Assembly (NCBI GenBank): GCA_015231955.1
Contig: JADGAN010000022.1
Coordinates: 22,623-86,622, forward strand
Length of the DNA stretch: 64,000 nucleotides
Direction: 5' to 3'
Source: Oligoflexia bacterium
GTDB lineage: Bacteria; Bdellovibrionota; Bacteriovoracia; Bacteriovoracales; Bacteriovoracaceae
A program made the position numbers and the translations under genes. Below, piece after piece: positions 8,051 through 17,180 of the stretch. Below the pieces are notes generated by a model. The model did no database searches and was not told the DNA's origin. It saw nothing but the letters and a program-made list of their open reading frames with translations. Each line of letters begins with the position of its first letter. The first letter of the stretch is position 1.

Positions 8051-9376
8051 CTAGAAGAGAGAAGCCACCGCATATAATGGAATGTTGATCACTCGTCCTC
8101 TTTTTTCAAAATCGCTAGAGGAGATCATAACGGCCGTATGGTTTTTTTTCTTTTCTTCTAGAAAAATTTGTAATCCCTTGGCACTTCTTGCTCTCCCGCT
8201 TTTAACTTCGATAGGTATAATTTTTTCTTCTCTATTGATCAGATAATCAACTTCGGCATTAGAGGATTTACTTTCGCGATGCCAGTAAAAAAGTTCTGAG
8301 CGTCGATCGCTATCTTGATAACAAGCAAGCTCTTGTCCTACAAAACTTTCTACCATAAAACCTTTATTTACCAAAAACTGAATTCCTTCAATTTCCCAGC
8401 GAAGATAATCATTCCCTAAAATGTTTTGAGAGATAGCAACATCTAGTAGAATAGTTTTGAACTTTGATACATTCACTTCACTGGCCAGAGGTATTCCATT
8501 ACCGGAGGTGTGGTGAATTTTAATGACCACATTTGCTTTGACTAAAAGATCAAGGGCCGCACTTAATTCCCTTGCTGCATATTCATCAGAGACGTGTGCA
8601 TATTTGAATTTTTGTCCAAGCAAACGAGGCACTGATTTATAAATAATATCCACATATTTAATTTTAGCAGTCCGTGCATATTTATGAAAATCTTGTTCAT
8701 ACGAGTAACTGATTTGTTTGTGAACGGTCAAAATTTCTGCGAAATTTTTTGTTTCCAAAAAAGTAACAACAGCTTCTGGCATACCTCCAACGGCCATATA
8801 ACTCATCCACAAGCGCATGGCCTTTTGATGGAGGGCCTCACCGAGAGGAACGCACTTATCATCCCATATCCTTTGTTTTAAAACCTCCTCTGCTAAAAGT
8901 TGATTTTGAGTAAACTCTAGAAATTCCAAGAAAGAGACTGGATACAGATGCAAAAATTCCACTCGACCGACCGGTACCCCAACCGCTTCGAGAGCAAAAT
9001 CAAGCAGTGACCCTGCTGCAATTACATGCAACTCCGGCATTTCCTCATAAAAATAACGTAATTTTTTTATACTCTCAGGTGATTCTTGTATCTCATCTAA
9101 AAAAAGGAGTGTCTCTCCTTTGATGATGGTTTGACCACTGTGAATAGATATTTTATGAACAATATCTTTGGGAGCGTTTTCACTTTCAAAAATAGTTTTT
9201 GAAAGTTTATCTTTTTCAAAATTGATCTCGAGAAAAGATTTAAACTCTTTTGCTAATTCACGTACAAGAAAGGTTTTTCCTGTTTGGCGGGCCCCTCGAA
9301 GGATAAGCGGCTTATGCTTTTTGGCATTTTTCCATTTCAATAGGTTTTGTAGTAATTTTCGTTTAATAGTGCTCAT
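8051..9376 (-). CDS. DUF4143-type AAA ATPase (first copy)
   Basis: A protein of 441 residues. The N-terminal AAA domain has a Walker A motif LRGARQTGKTFL (about 25-36), a Walker B motif LLFLDEIQ (about 90-97) and an Arg-finger/sensor-like AAGSLLDFAL. The C-terminal DUF4143 region ends in a PD-(D/E)xK-like core, EVDYLIN...IIPIEVKSG (about 380-400). This family is widespread, often in many copies per genome, and its function is unknown; roles in DNA transactions or toxin-like behaviour have been guessed. Its ATG lies inside one arm of a 19-bp perfect inverted repeat (see 9374-9416), and the only ribosome-site candidate, AAGG, touches the ATG. Translation is thus likely to be weak or controlled. 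Confidence 0.88.
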   Translation of the reverse strand: MSTIKRKLLQNLLKWKNAKKHKPLILRGARQTGKTFLVRELAKEFKSFLEINFEKDKLSKTIFESENAPKDIVHKISIHSGQTIIKGETLLFLDEIQESPESIKKLRYFYEEMPELHVIAAGSLLDFALEAVGVPVGRVEFLHLYPVSFLEFLEFTQNQLLAEEVLKQRIWDDKCVPLGEALHQKAMRLWMSYMAVGGMPEAVVTFLETKNFAEILTVHKQISYSYEQDFHKYARTAKIKYVDIIYKSVPRLLGQKFKYAHVSDEYAARELSAALDLLVKANVVIKIHHTSGNGIPLASEVNVSKFKTILLDVAISQNILGNDYLRWEIEGIQFLVNKGFMVESFVGQELACYQDSDRRSELFYWHRESKSSNAEVDYLINREEKIIPIEVKSGRARSAKGLQIFLEEKKKNHTAVMISSSDFEKRGRVINIPLYAVASLF

Positions 9377-9416
9377 CCTTGTATTTTATGCACAAAATGC
9401 ATAAAATACAAGGATG
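9374..9416. promoter_or_regulatory. 19-bp perfect inverted repeat over the start codon of the DUF4143 gene
   Basis: The left arm (catccttgtattttatgca, 9374-9392) and right arm (9398-9416) are exact reverse complements with 5 bases between them. The arm includes the ATG of the leftward ATPase gene. A further half-site (AGCACAAAATACAAG, 9431-9445) resembles the right arm (TGCATAAAATACAAG). It could act as an operator for an autoregulator, or as an mRNA hairpin hiding the start. Confidence 0.75.
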
Positions 9417-9793
9417 TTTTCTTCAAAAAAAGCACAAAATACAAGCTTGACCTTGGTTTAGCAGTTGGAGTTAGAAGAGCTAGCCCTGGCCCTCGTTGCC
9501 ACGTTTGACTTCCTTCTATATGTACGAACAATGTCATAAGCAAACAGAGGGTTGAAAATGAAACTACACTATGGACAAGAGATCTTTTTGATCGCTTGAT
9601 TAGATTACAAAAGATGAGATGATCTTAAAGCATTATGAGCGTGCTCTTTGGTAATATTTTCTACGACGGCAGTGGAGAACTCTTGGCCGATGAAAGCGTC
9701 TTAAAGTTAGATCGCATTGGTGGCTTTCCTATGGTCCTCACCATCAATGGCAAAGCTTACCCCTTGTAGGTGGGTGCTGGGGATGCCTTGCTT
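9377..9793. other. Gap with the operator-like repeat and a tiny ORF
   Basis: Roughly 400 bases. The left end holds the inverted repeat and an extra half-site. A 44-codon frame occurs at 9635-9769. The rest shows no gene; scattered protein-like codons may be decayed coding DNA. Confidence 0.5.
9635..9769 (+). CDS. Possible 44-residue protein or gene remnant
   Basis: An ATG-started frame beginning MSVLFGNIFYDGSGELL and ending INGKAYPL, with an in-frame stop just upstream and no clear ribosome site. The sequence looks like folded beta-strand protein and not random, so it may be a fragment of a lost gene. No family recognised. Confidence 0.3.
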   Translation: MSVLFGNIFYDGSGELLADESVLKLDRIGGFPMVLTINGKAYPL

Positions 9794-10093
9794 TCACACC
9801 CCTATATTTCGATACCACGTAACCCAAGTAATTAAGACAATGATGATTACTAGTGTAATCACCACTCTTTTAATTCCTTGTGGAGTTATCAGTGCTTGTT
9901 TTAGTTGTGCTAGGGGGTGGGGAAATTGAACCTGCACTTGCGCCCTACATTTAGGACAATGGACAAGCAATTTTTTGCCGAAACGCACCGGAACCCGCAG
10001 CTGTTGCCTGCATGAAGGGCAAGGAAATATTTTATGACTGACATTTTTCTTCGTCTCTTTCCAATGTGCTTTAAATCTTTCTATTGGGTTCAT
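9794..10093 (-). CDS. Zinc-ribbon protein with one C-terminal membrane helix
   Basis: A protein of 99 residues. A CPSC ... CPKC pair (about residues 25-50) forms a zinc ribbon of the MJ0042/double-ribbon type. A single hydrophobic helix of about 18 residues (VVITLVIIIVLITWVTW) ends the chain, so it is probably a tail-anchored membrane protein with the ribbon in the cytoplasm. I chose the ATG at 10093 (MNPIERFKAHW), which has AGAGGA 10 bases upstream; the frame is open further up to 10162 but lacks a site. Function unknown. Confidence 0.7.
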   Translation of the reverse strand: MNPIERFKAHWKETKKNVSHKIFPCPSCRQQLRVPVRFGKKLLVHCPKCRAQVQVQFPHPLAQLKQALITPQGIKRVVITLVIIIVLITWVTWYRNIGV

Positions 10094-10298
10094 GTCGATT
10101 CTATCCTCTAAAAGTCTACAGTTCTCTGTCTTCCATTTGCAGCTCTGGAAAATGTAATACAATTTCGATCAGTAGAGAACAAGTAAAATAAGTTAACGCA
10201 CAATTTAGTATTGCAAGTGTTCGCAGTTGACGAAGAGCTGCTTTGCCTTTAAGAAAAAGTCATTGGCCTTAAATACATATCAGAAAGGATAAACATTA

Positions 10299-12386
10299 AT
10301 GACGATATCAACACTTCTTATCACCACTATTGCTATTATCTCTTCCGCTTTTTTTCCTTTGCAGCGTACAGAAGCAAAGATGCATCTCATCGCTGTAGAA
10401 TTTGATACGCTTTTGCAAAAGCAAAGTGTGAGTAAAGAGTATCAGCGAATCTATGAACGGATGAAGACGATTAAGAGCGATTTTCAAGAAAAAAATTTCG
10501 AACGCTGTTTAAAAAAAGCAAAAACAGAAAAGAGTACCCTTCCTCTTATCAGCGATTGGGTGGTTTTTTATGAGTTGAGTTGTGCGCGAAATCTCTATGA
10601 GAAAGGTGTACTCTCTGGTGAAAAATTTTTCAAAATTCTCAGTAGAAGCAGGCCTTCAAGACAGTGTAAGGATGATGAGAATAAGCAAACGGTGCAGGCC
10701 TTTCTTGATGGGGCCTTAAGTTATCGCGAGAGAGAGGCAAAGCTTTCAAATCAGCGCGCCAAACTGCTTTTGGATTGGATGATGGAACAAAAATGGGCAT
10801 TTTCTCTTGAACAAAAGGCAAAAATAATTCCCGTAAGTAATAAGGCCTTGACAACAGTCGTGGCCTTCAAAAAAGAGGAGCGCTTAGAGGCCAGTGAAGA
10901 GGAGTTAACACTTTTTGATCAAGTAGAATCCGATTTTGGAAAGGGCGAAACGCTCTTAGCGGTTGCAGGGGGAGTAAAGCTTATGAAAAAATTCCCTGCG
11001 GGAAAACGCGCTTTACGCATACAAGAGCGCATCGTCGCAAGTTATCTGGCGCTTTCGGCAACCTCACCCCTAAGGTCACCGCTTTTACAGAAGATGCAAG
11101 AGGGTGACTGCACCACCATCCTTGCTTGGGGGAAGAGGCTTTTTGATCGCCTTTACTACAACAATAGTTTGAGCTTACTGGAACAGGCCATCGATAAGTG
11201 CGACAGCAGTGGACGAGAGCGCGCTCAGGGGGATTACTTGATTGGCGTTTTAGCGTTTTACCTTGGCCAATACGATAAGGCCCAAAGCTATCTAAGCAAA
11301 GTGGCGATAAAGAGTGCGGGCAGCGAAAGGTCAGTGCGTTCGCGCTATTGGCTAGCGATGACTGCTCTTCATCAGCAAGATTATCAAACAGCACTGGAGC
11401 ATTTTGAACGATTACTACAGCTCCCTCATAGTGAAGAGTATGAACAAAATGCGGCCTATTGGCGTTGGCGATCGTTACAACAATTGAACAGGCCAGAGGA
11501 GGCAAAGAGAGCAGCACAACTCTTGATCGATCGCTTTCCGCTTAGTTTTTATGCACTAAAGGCCCGCATGGAGAGCAATAATGGAGTACTCTTTGACAAC
11601 AATTTTAAGCGGCCACTCGAAAAAATAGAGGGAAGTTTATTGCTAAGTGATGCCGAGGTACGTGCGTGGAAAAGGTATGGGCATTTGCTTTTTTTAGGAT
11701 GGTATGAAGAAGCACAAAGTGAACTCTCTTTTTTGACGACACCAGTTGCGCCTGAAATGCAGCTCATCTATGCCAAGCTATACTCTTTGGCCCATCACTA
11801 TAGGAAGGCCATCGAAATGATGGCCCCCTTATGGAAAGAGGACAAAACGCTTCTTCGTAAAGAGCTGCTACAAATGGTCTTTCCTCTCGATTTTCATGAC
11901 ACGATTAAAAAGGAGTCCCAACAATACCAGCTTGATCCCCTTTTGATTCACGCCTTGATTCGCCAAGAGAGTGCCTACACCCCTTCGATCGCCAGTAGCA
12001 AGGGTGCTTTAGGACTCATGCAAATTTTGCCCTCTACAGGCGAGGAACTGATGATGAAGCAAACAGGCACTTCCACTGCCGCTCTCTCCATCGAAGAAAA
12101 ACTTTTAACTCCTACTTTAAATATTAAGGCCGGCACATTATATCTTTCTCGTTTGCTTAAAAAGTATGAAGGAGATGTTGCCTTTTCTTTGGCGGCCTAC
12201 AATGCAGGGATGGGTAGGCTCCAACGTTTTAAAAGCGAAAGAGGCCTTACGATAGATAATCCTAAACGCAAGGGATTATCGGTTTTTGATGAACTATGGA
12301 TCGATGAATTGCCATGGAGTGAAACCCAAGATTATGTGAAAGCAGTTTTAAGAAATCAACTCCTCTATAAATTCATGGAAAAGTAA
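10299..12386 (+). CDS. slt: Soluble lytic murein transglycosylase (Slt70-like)
   Basis: A protein of 695 residues with an N-terminal signal (hydrophobic about 4-20). The large middle part is alpha-helical with tandem TPR-like hairpins, like the superhelical ring of Slt70. The C-terminal lysozyme-like domain starts near residue 535: HALIRQESAYTPSIASS holds the catalytic Glu at about 556, followed by GALGLMQILPSTG, and SLAAYNAGMGRLQRF near 630. It cleaves the MurNAc-GlcNAc bond with formation of 1,6-anhydroMurNAc in the periplasm. E. coli Slt70 has about 645 residues. It lies alone between two leftward genes. A strong AAGGAGGTGA follows the stop but leads only to a 14-codon frame. Confidence 0.9.
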   Translation: MTISTLLITTIAIISSAFFPLQRTEAKMHLIAVEFDTLLQKQSVSKEYQRIYERMKTIKSDFQEKNFERCLKKAKTEKSTLPLISDWVVFYELSCARNLYEKGVLSGEKFFKILSRSRPSRQCKDDENKQTVQAFLDGALSYREREAKLSNQRAKLLLDWMMEQKWAFSLEQKAKIIPVSNKALTTVVAFKKEERLEASEEELTLFDQVESDFGKGETLLAVAGGVKLMKKFPAGKRALRIQERIVASYLALSATSPLRSPLLQKMQEGDCTTILAWGKRLFDRLYYNNSLSLLEQAIDKCDSSGRERAQGDYLIGVLAFYLGQYDKAQSYLSKVAIKSAGSERSVRSRYWLAMTALHQQDYQTALEHFERLLQLPHSEEYEQNAAYWRWRSLQQLNRPEEAKRAAQLLIDRFPLSFYALKARMESNNGVLFDNNFKRPLEKIEGSLLLSDAEVRAWKRYGHLLFLGWYEEAQSELSFLTTPVAPEMQLIYAKLYSLAHHYRKAIEMMAPLWKEDKTLLRKELLQMVFPLDFHDTIKKESQQYQLDPLLIHALIRQESAYTPSIASSKGALGLMQILPSTGEELMMKQTGTSTAALSIEEKLLTPTLNIKAGTLYLSRLLKKYEGDVAFSLAAYNAGMGRLQRFKSERGLTIDNPKRKGLSVFDELWIDELPWSETQDYVKAVLRNQLLYKFMEK

Positions 12387-12413
12387 GGAGGTGACCCATA
12401 AGTCAATGCAGCT

Positions 12414-13727
12414 TCAATCAATAAAATCCTTAAGCATACTTGCAAAATAAAGCGGCAATTGATGTAAATCCTTCCCCAGCGTAGGAGGATTTCCAGAAAG
12501 TAGGAATGATCTTTTAGGTGAATATAAACTCTTATACACCTGCAAACTTTTCGCCTTGGTATTGATTCCAGATTTAACTTCAATAGGACAAATTATTCCG
12601 TCAAAATCCAGCACAAACTCTATCTCCGATGCATTTCTATTCCATGAAAACAGATCTTTATTCCGTAGTGCCCTTAATTCTTGGAGCACGAAATTTTCCG
12701 CAAAATATCCTTTAAAAGATCCGTAGTCATAATCGAGAAGTGTTTGCAGTGAAAGATCCACCATACATCCAAGCATTCCTACATCGAACAGATAAAGTTT
12801 AAACTTCTTTTCATTCGCATAAACGGATAGCGGAAGTTTTACCTCATTAACGATGGTGACTTGATAAATCAGTCCGGCCCTGATCAACCATTCGATCGAC
12901 CCTTGCAGCTGTTCATACTTGCTTGCACCATCGAGTACATCTTTAAAGATGAATTTAGAAGTTTGCGTATTCTCTCTTGCAAGTTGTTGCGGAATATTTT
13001 TGAAGACCGACTCAATCTTGAGCGACTTGATTTTTCCAGAGTGCTTGGCAATATCATTTAAATACCCACGCAAAAGATCGCTCTGAATCGCTCGAACCTT
13101 TTCATAGGTTGTCCGTCCGCGAGGGCCATCTCTAACGGTTAAAACCACTTCTGGTAATCCTCCAGCAAAAAAATACAATTTTAAAAGTTTAAACGCCTCC
13201 CTATGCACATACTCAGAGATATTGGCCTTATACTGCAAAAGATTATTTAAAAGTTTCGACTCGCCAATCCCTTCGAGAAATTCAAAAAAAGTCATAGGAT
13301 ATAAAGTTAAAAACTCCACCTTGCCAACTGGAAACATATCATTTGTTAAGGATAATCCCAGCATGGATCCGGCGGCACAGATATAGGCGTTTTCAAAATC
13401 TTGGCAGAAATACTTAAGCGAGGCCAATGCCTCTTCACAATATTGAATCTCATCAAAAATAATGAGATCACTCTCTAAACTAATATCGACTTTTAGTAAT
13501 ATTTCCAAATCTTGCACGATTCTTCTAGGATCACGATTTGCCTTGAAAATTTGCTGAACTTCTACACTCTTGTAAAAGTCGATGTAGATATATTTAGAAA
13601 AAAACTTTTCCGCAAATTGTTTAAGTAGGTAGGTCTTGCCAACTTGCCTGGCCCCCATAAGGATGAGCGGCTTTCTCCGAGGATTTTCTTTCCAGTTGAC
13701 TAATTTTTTTTCCAGCTCTCTTCTCAC
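12414..13727 (-). CDS. DUF4143-type AAA ATPase (second copy)
   Basis: The second member of the family in 5 kb: Walker A LMGARQVGKTYLL, Walker B LIIFDEIQY, an AAGSMLGLSL sensor-like stretch and a C-terminal DUF4143 region with PIEVKSG. The acidic residue of the nuclease-like core, EVD in the first copy, reads EIE here. The frame is open to 13799, but residues 1-24 are not family-like. A GTG at 13727 (next residues RRELEKKLVNW) has AGAGAAG upstream and gives the usual start, so I used it. It converges with the lytic transglycosylase gene. No long inverted repeat is found upstream, only a 12-bp palindrome (AAATAATTATTT, 13822-13833). Confidence 0.85.
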   Translation of the reverse strand: MRRELEKKLVNWKENPRRKPLILMGARQVGKTYLLKQFAEKFFSKYIYIDFYKSVEVQQIFKANRDPRRIVQDLEILLKVDISLESDLIIFDEIQYCEEALASLKYFCQDFENAYICAAGSMLGLSLTNDMFPVGKVEFLTLYPMTFFEFLEGIGESKLLNNLLQYKANISEYVHREAFKLLKLYFFAGGLPEVVLTVRDGPRGRTTYEKVRAIQSDLLRGYLNDIAKHSGKIKSLKIESVFKNIPQQLARENTQTSKFIFKDVLDGASKYEQLQGSIEWLIRAGLIYQVTIVNEVKLPLSVYANEKKFKLYLFDVGMLGCMVDLSLQTLLDYDYGSFKGYFAENFVLQELRALRNKDLFSWNRNASEIEFVLDFDGIICPIEVKSGINTKAKSLQVYKSLYSPKRSFLLSGNPPTLGKDLHQLPLYFASMLKDFID

Positions 13728-13872
13728 AATTTTCTTCTCTTTTTTTGCGATTCTCCAGAAACAATATGCTATTATTCCTCGGAAAAAAGTCATTTTCAAT
13801 CACTTTTTCGTGGGAAAAAAGAAATAATTATTTAAAATTCAAGGAGTTATACTGGTTGGTACTGACCACTCT

Positions 13873-15126
13873 CTAGTGCTTGATCGTTTGTAGTTCTGCA
13901 GGATTGTGTTTGTGCTTAAAGAAGATGGCAAATAAAATCGCCACCACTAAAGCGTAGGCGGCAAAGGCGAGCCAGATCCCTTGCCAATCAAACTTGCCAC
14001 CCTCTAAGAGGAAGTATTTATCGATCATCAAACCGCTAAAGTAACTACCAAGGAAGGCACCCACCCCATTGGTCATCATCATGAAGAGCCCTTGTGCACT
14101 TCCGCGCATACCAGGATCAACTTGCGTCTCAACGTAGAGGGAGCCAGAGATGTTAAAGAAGTCAAAGGCCATACCGTAGATGATACAAGAGAGCACGATC
14201 ATCCAAAGGCCATCAGCAGGGTTACCAAAACCAAAAAGAGCAAAGCGCAGTACCCATGCCACCATACTCATAAGCATCACCTGCTTGATTCCAAAGCGCT
14301 TTAAGAAGAAGGGAATGGTGAGGATGAAAAGCGTTTCAGAAATTTGTGAGATCGACATGATCACCGCAGGATAACGAACGGCGATGGTATCAACATACTC
14401 TGGAACATTTTTAAAATCGTGAAGGAAGGTATCACCAAAAGCGTTGGTAAGTTGGAGGGCCGCTCCTAATAGCATGGCAAAGAAAAAGAAGAGCGCCATC
14501 TTGCCATCTTTTAAAAGTGCAAAAGCATCAAGACCTAGGGCACTTACCAAAGAACCTTTCTTGCCTTTACCAAGAGGAGGACACTTCGGCATGGTGAAAG
14601 CGTAGAGTCCAAGCAGCAGGGAGAAGACGGATGCTACATAAAATTGCGTGGAGGAGGTTTCAAGGTGAGAGAGGCTGATGGTCCAAAGTGCAATAATAAA
14701 ACCGACAGTTCCCCAAACTCTTATGGGTGGATACTCTTTTACAATATCCATACCCGCTTCTTCCATCGCCGAATAGGAGACGGTGATAGAGAGGGCCAGG
14801 GTGGGCATATAGCACATCATATTTAAGAGCATCACCCAAAACATGGTTTGAGGATCGTTTACTTGAGGAATGAAGAAGAGAACTACGGCACCACCAAGGT
14901 GACAAAGGCCATACAAACGTTCAGCATTCATCCACCTGTCAGCAATGATACCGGTAATTGCAGGCATAAAGAGAGAGGAGATCCCGATGGTAGAGAAGAT
15001 TGCGCCAAACTCACTTCCCGACCACTGCTTGGTTTGAAACCAGTAAGCACCGATGGTTAAGAGCCAACAACCCCAGACAAAAAACTGCAAGAACTGCATA
15101 ACAGTGATCCGTAACTTAAGATTCAT
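13873..15126 (-). CDS. Nucleoside:H+ symporter family MFS transporter
   Basis: A membrane protein of 417 residues with about 12 hydrophobic helices. The opening MNLKLRITVMQFLQFFVWG and the segments GIIADRWMNAERLYGLCHL and NISGSLYVETQVDPGMRGSAQG are characteristic of the NupG/XapB family, which imports nucleosides with protons across the inner membrane. I chose the ATG at 15126 because AAAGGAAG lies upstream; the frame runs on to 15198. It stands alone, downstream of the hdr/flx operon with a gap of 130 bases. Together with adenine deaminase at 38.3-40 kb it suggests purine salvage. NupG-like is sure; the exact substrate is not. Confidence 0.88.
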   Translation of the reverse strand: MNLKLRITVMQFLQFFVWGCWLLTIGAYWFQTKQWSGSEFGAIFSTIGISSLFMPAITGIIADRWMNAERLYGLCHLGGAVVLFFIPQVNDPQTMFWVMLLNMMCYMPTLALSITVSYSAMEEAGMDIVKEYPPIRVWGTVGFIIALWTISLSHLETSSTQFYVASVFSLLLGLYAFTMPKCPPLGKGKKGSLVSALGLDAFALLKDGKMALFFFFAMLLGAALQLTNAFGDTFLHDFKNVPEYVDTIAVRYPAVIMSISQISETLFILTIPFFLKRFGIKQVMLMSMVAWVLRFALFGFGNPADGLWMIVLSCIIYGMAFDFFNISGSLYVETQVDPGMRGSAQGLFMMMTNGVGAFLGSYFSGLMIDKYFLLEGGKFDWQGIWLAFAAYALVVAILFAIFFKHKHNPAELQTIKH

Positions 15127-15256
15127 CTTAAACTTCCTTTGGATATGGTTTTTAAAAAAGATTTCAAGGCCTTTACAAAAAAATGTATTCATGTACAAGG
15201 AAGCGCGTATTCTAACACTCTTTTGTCGGATTTTTTAGCGAAAATTTCTGGGGCGA

Positions 15257-16105
15257 TTAAAAATCTGAGTCGGGTAAACCCTTTAAATCTGATGCCGAAA
15301 AGACCGGGCCATCCTTACAAACGTAAGTTCCCCCAATATTGCAGCGTCCACACTTTCCAAAACCGCACTTCATACGATTTTCCAGTGTCGTAATGATACT
15401 GCTATCGTTAAATCCCAAGCGGTTTAACTCAGCAATTGTAAACTTAATCATGATGGGTGGACCACACACCACCGCTACACTATTTTCAGCACTCACGCTC
15501 ATCTTGGAGAGGATGTGCGGAATCAATCCTACATGGCCACTCCACTTCCCCTCATCTTGGGGCCTTAGTTGATCGACCGTTTTTTCAAAGCGCACATCAC
15601 TACGCGCTTCCCAGGCGGCCAGCTGTTCACGATAGATGATATCAGCAGTCGAGCGTGCTCCATAGAGAATGGTCACCGCCTTAAACTCCGCTCGGCGATC
15701 AAGCACATTATCAATGAGGGAGCGCAGAGGGGCAAGTCCAATGCCACCTCCTACAAAGAGAATATTTTTTCGAAGCATCTGCTCGATGGGAAAAGCGTTT
15801 CCATAAGGGCCACGAAATCCTACTAGGTCTCCCACCTCTAAGCTTCGAAGCGCCGTCGTCACCTTGCCCACCTTTTTAAAAGAGCACTCGATGTACCCTT
15901 GTTTGGTCGGTGCAGAGGCGATACAAAAGGTGGCCTCCCCTTCGCCTAAGATCGAGTAGAGACCAAATTGGCCTGCAAGAAAAGTGAAACTCTCCTTTAG
16001 TTTGGGATCCACGTGCTCTAGCTTAAAGGTACGAATGTCGTGAGTCTCATCACGAATTTCTGTAAGCTTCATCTGATAGGGATAATAAATATTATTCGTA
16101 CACAT
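15257..16105 (-). CDS. flxA: FAD/NAD-binding flavin oxidoreductase subunit (FlxA-like)
   Basis: A ferredoxin-NADP reductase-type protein of 282 residues, related to AsrB, HydG-type and PyrK-like subunits. It has an FAD-binding barrel (about 1-95), an NAD-binding half starting LFVGGGIGLAPLRSLI (about 108-123) with ILYGAR following, CGPP near 220, and a C-terminal Cys cluster, CGFGKCGRCNIGGTYVCKDGP, for a [2Fe-2S] centre. It should take electrons from NADH. I used the ATG at 16105, 2 bases after the previous stop, with GGGAGAG inside the previous gene. In Desulfovibrio, FlxABCD works with HdrABC to couple NADH oxidation to ferredoxin and disulfide reduction; this is the last gene of such an operon. 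Confidence 0.85.
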   Translation of the reverse strand: MCTNNIYYPYQMKLTEIRDETHDIRTFKLEHVDPKLKESFTFLAGQFGLYSILGEGEATFCIASAPTKQGYIECSFKKVGKVTTALRSLEVGDLVGFRGPYGNAFPIEQMLRKNILFVGGGIGLAPLRSLIDNVLDRRAEFKAVTILYGARSTADIIYREQLAAWEARSDVRFEKTVDQLRPQDEGKWSGHVGLIPHILSKMSVSAENSVAVVCGPPIMIKFTIAELNRLGFNDSSIITTLENRMKCGFGKCGRCNIGGTYVCKDGPVFSASDLKGLPDSDF

Positions 16106-16107
16106 AA

Positions 16108-17172
16108 CTACGCTCTCCCTTTGCCTAAAACATGAGTGACTGCTTGATAGATATCGAGACCAACGGGGCAGGAGCGCGAACAGCGACCGCAGCCCACACA
16201 CAACGACTCCTCAGAAAATTTCTGAGGGTAGTAAGCGAGTTTATGAAAGTAGCGTTGCCGGCAACGCTGGCATTGTAGTTCGCGTGGGTTGTGCCCACCT
16301 GCGTGTTTGGTAAAAAGTGCAAAGGAGCAAGCGTCCCAATTTTTCACTCGCGCCCCCTCCCCTAGTGTCCCCGCTTTGGGTTCGTCAACGATGTCAAAGC
16401 AGTGGCAAGTGGGACACGACATCGCACAGATGCCACAACCAAGGCAGCGATAGGTCTCTTGCACCAGTTGATCGGAATCAAAATACTCTGGCATTTTATG
16501 GCGTACTTCAGTGAGATCCTGTTTGCGAACAAAGCGATCTTTAATCGCCTCCAACTGGTCCGCAGCACGCTTATCGCTCGCTTGTAACTCCACTCCCTCT
16601 TTACAGCTATTCAAGAGGCGCTCACCCTTCTCCGTGATCACTTCGAGAAGAAAAGCATCATCTCCATTTGTAGAGAGTAACAGATCACTCCCGCTACTAG
16701 CAGTGGGATCACCACCGACACCGAGGCAAAAGCAGTGCTCATCCACACTAGCTTGATCACTGCAAGCAAAAGTGACAATGGTGGTGGCCTCACGCCGTTT
16801 TAAATAAAATTTATCATTGTAGTCCCAAGTGAAAACTTTATCGAGAAGTTCTAACCCTCTAGCATCACAAGGGCGAATGCCAAAGAGGACTGTCTCAGGG
16901 GTGGGTGGTTCCACATCGTGCATCTCTTGTCCCGTATAGCGGAGTACCGGCTCTGTACGAGGGAAAAATACCTCTTTTGGAGAAAGGGTGGTCATGGTTC
17001 TTAGCAACTGATTCAAGACAACCTCTTCCGCGCGCAAAATGGTTTCAAAAGAGAGTTGCTCCCCACTCTTTTTTGGCGCAAGCAAGCGATACTTGTGTGC
17101 TAAAATATTTTCGATCAACTGCTTAAGGCCCTGCTTAGTGACAATAGAACTGTTATAACTTTTCATACACAT
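16108..17172 (-). CDS. flxB: 4Fe-4S dicluster electron-transfer subunit (FlxB-like)
   Basis: A protein of 354 residues like the A subunit of anaerobic sulfite reductase. The first half is the AsrA/FlxB-type domain, with LFGIRPCDARGLELLDKVF and a CSDQASVDEHCFC motif. The second half carries two ferredoxin clusters: CLGCGICAMSCPTCHCFD (about 242-259) and CVGCGRCSRSCPVG near the C-terminus. A further CQRCRQ sits between them. It is expected to pass electrons between the flavin subunit and FlxC or HdrA in the cytoplasm. Two Met codons (17172, 17166) are both possible starts. It is packed tightly between its neighbours (8 and 2 bases). Confidence 0.83.
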   Translation of the reverse strand: MCMKSYNSSIVTKQGLKQLIENILAHKYRLLAPKKSGEQLSFETILRAEEVVLNQLLRTMTTLSPKEVFFPRTEPVLRYTGQEMHDVEPPTPETVLFGIRPCDARGLELLDKVFTWDYNDKFYLKRREATTIVTFACSDQASVDEHCFCLGVGGDPTASSGSDLLLSTNGDDAFLLEVITEKGERLLNSCKEGVELQASDKRAADQLEAIKDRFVRKQDLTEVRHKMPEYFDSDQLVQETYRCLGCGICAMSCPTCHCFDIVDEPKAGTLGEGARVKNWDACSFALFTKHAGGHNPRELQCQRCRQRYFHKLAYYPQKFSEESLCVGCGRCSRSCPVGLDIYQAVTHVLGKGRA

Positions 17173-17180
17173 CCCGCTGT

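Noticed and set aside
10981..11517. A 178-codon reverse frame inside the lytic transglycosylase gene
   Set aside because: Shadow of a strong Slt-like coding frame; no signals of its own.
12376..12460. A strong AAGGAGGTGA after the slt stop, followed by an ATG
   Set aside because: It leads to just 14 codons antisense to the DUF4143 gene end, so I see no gene.
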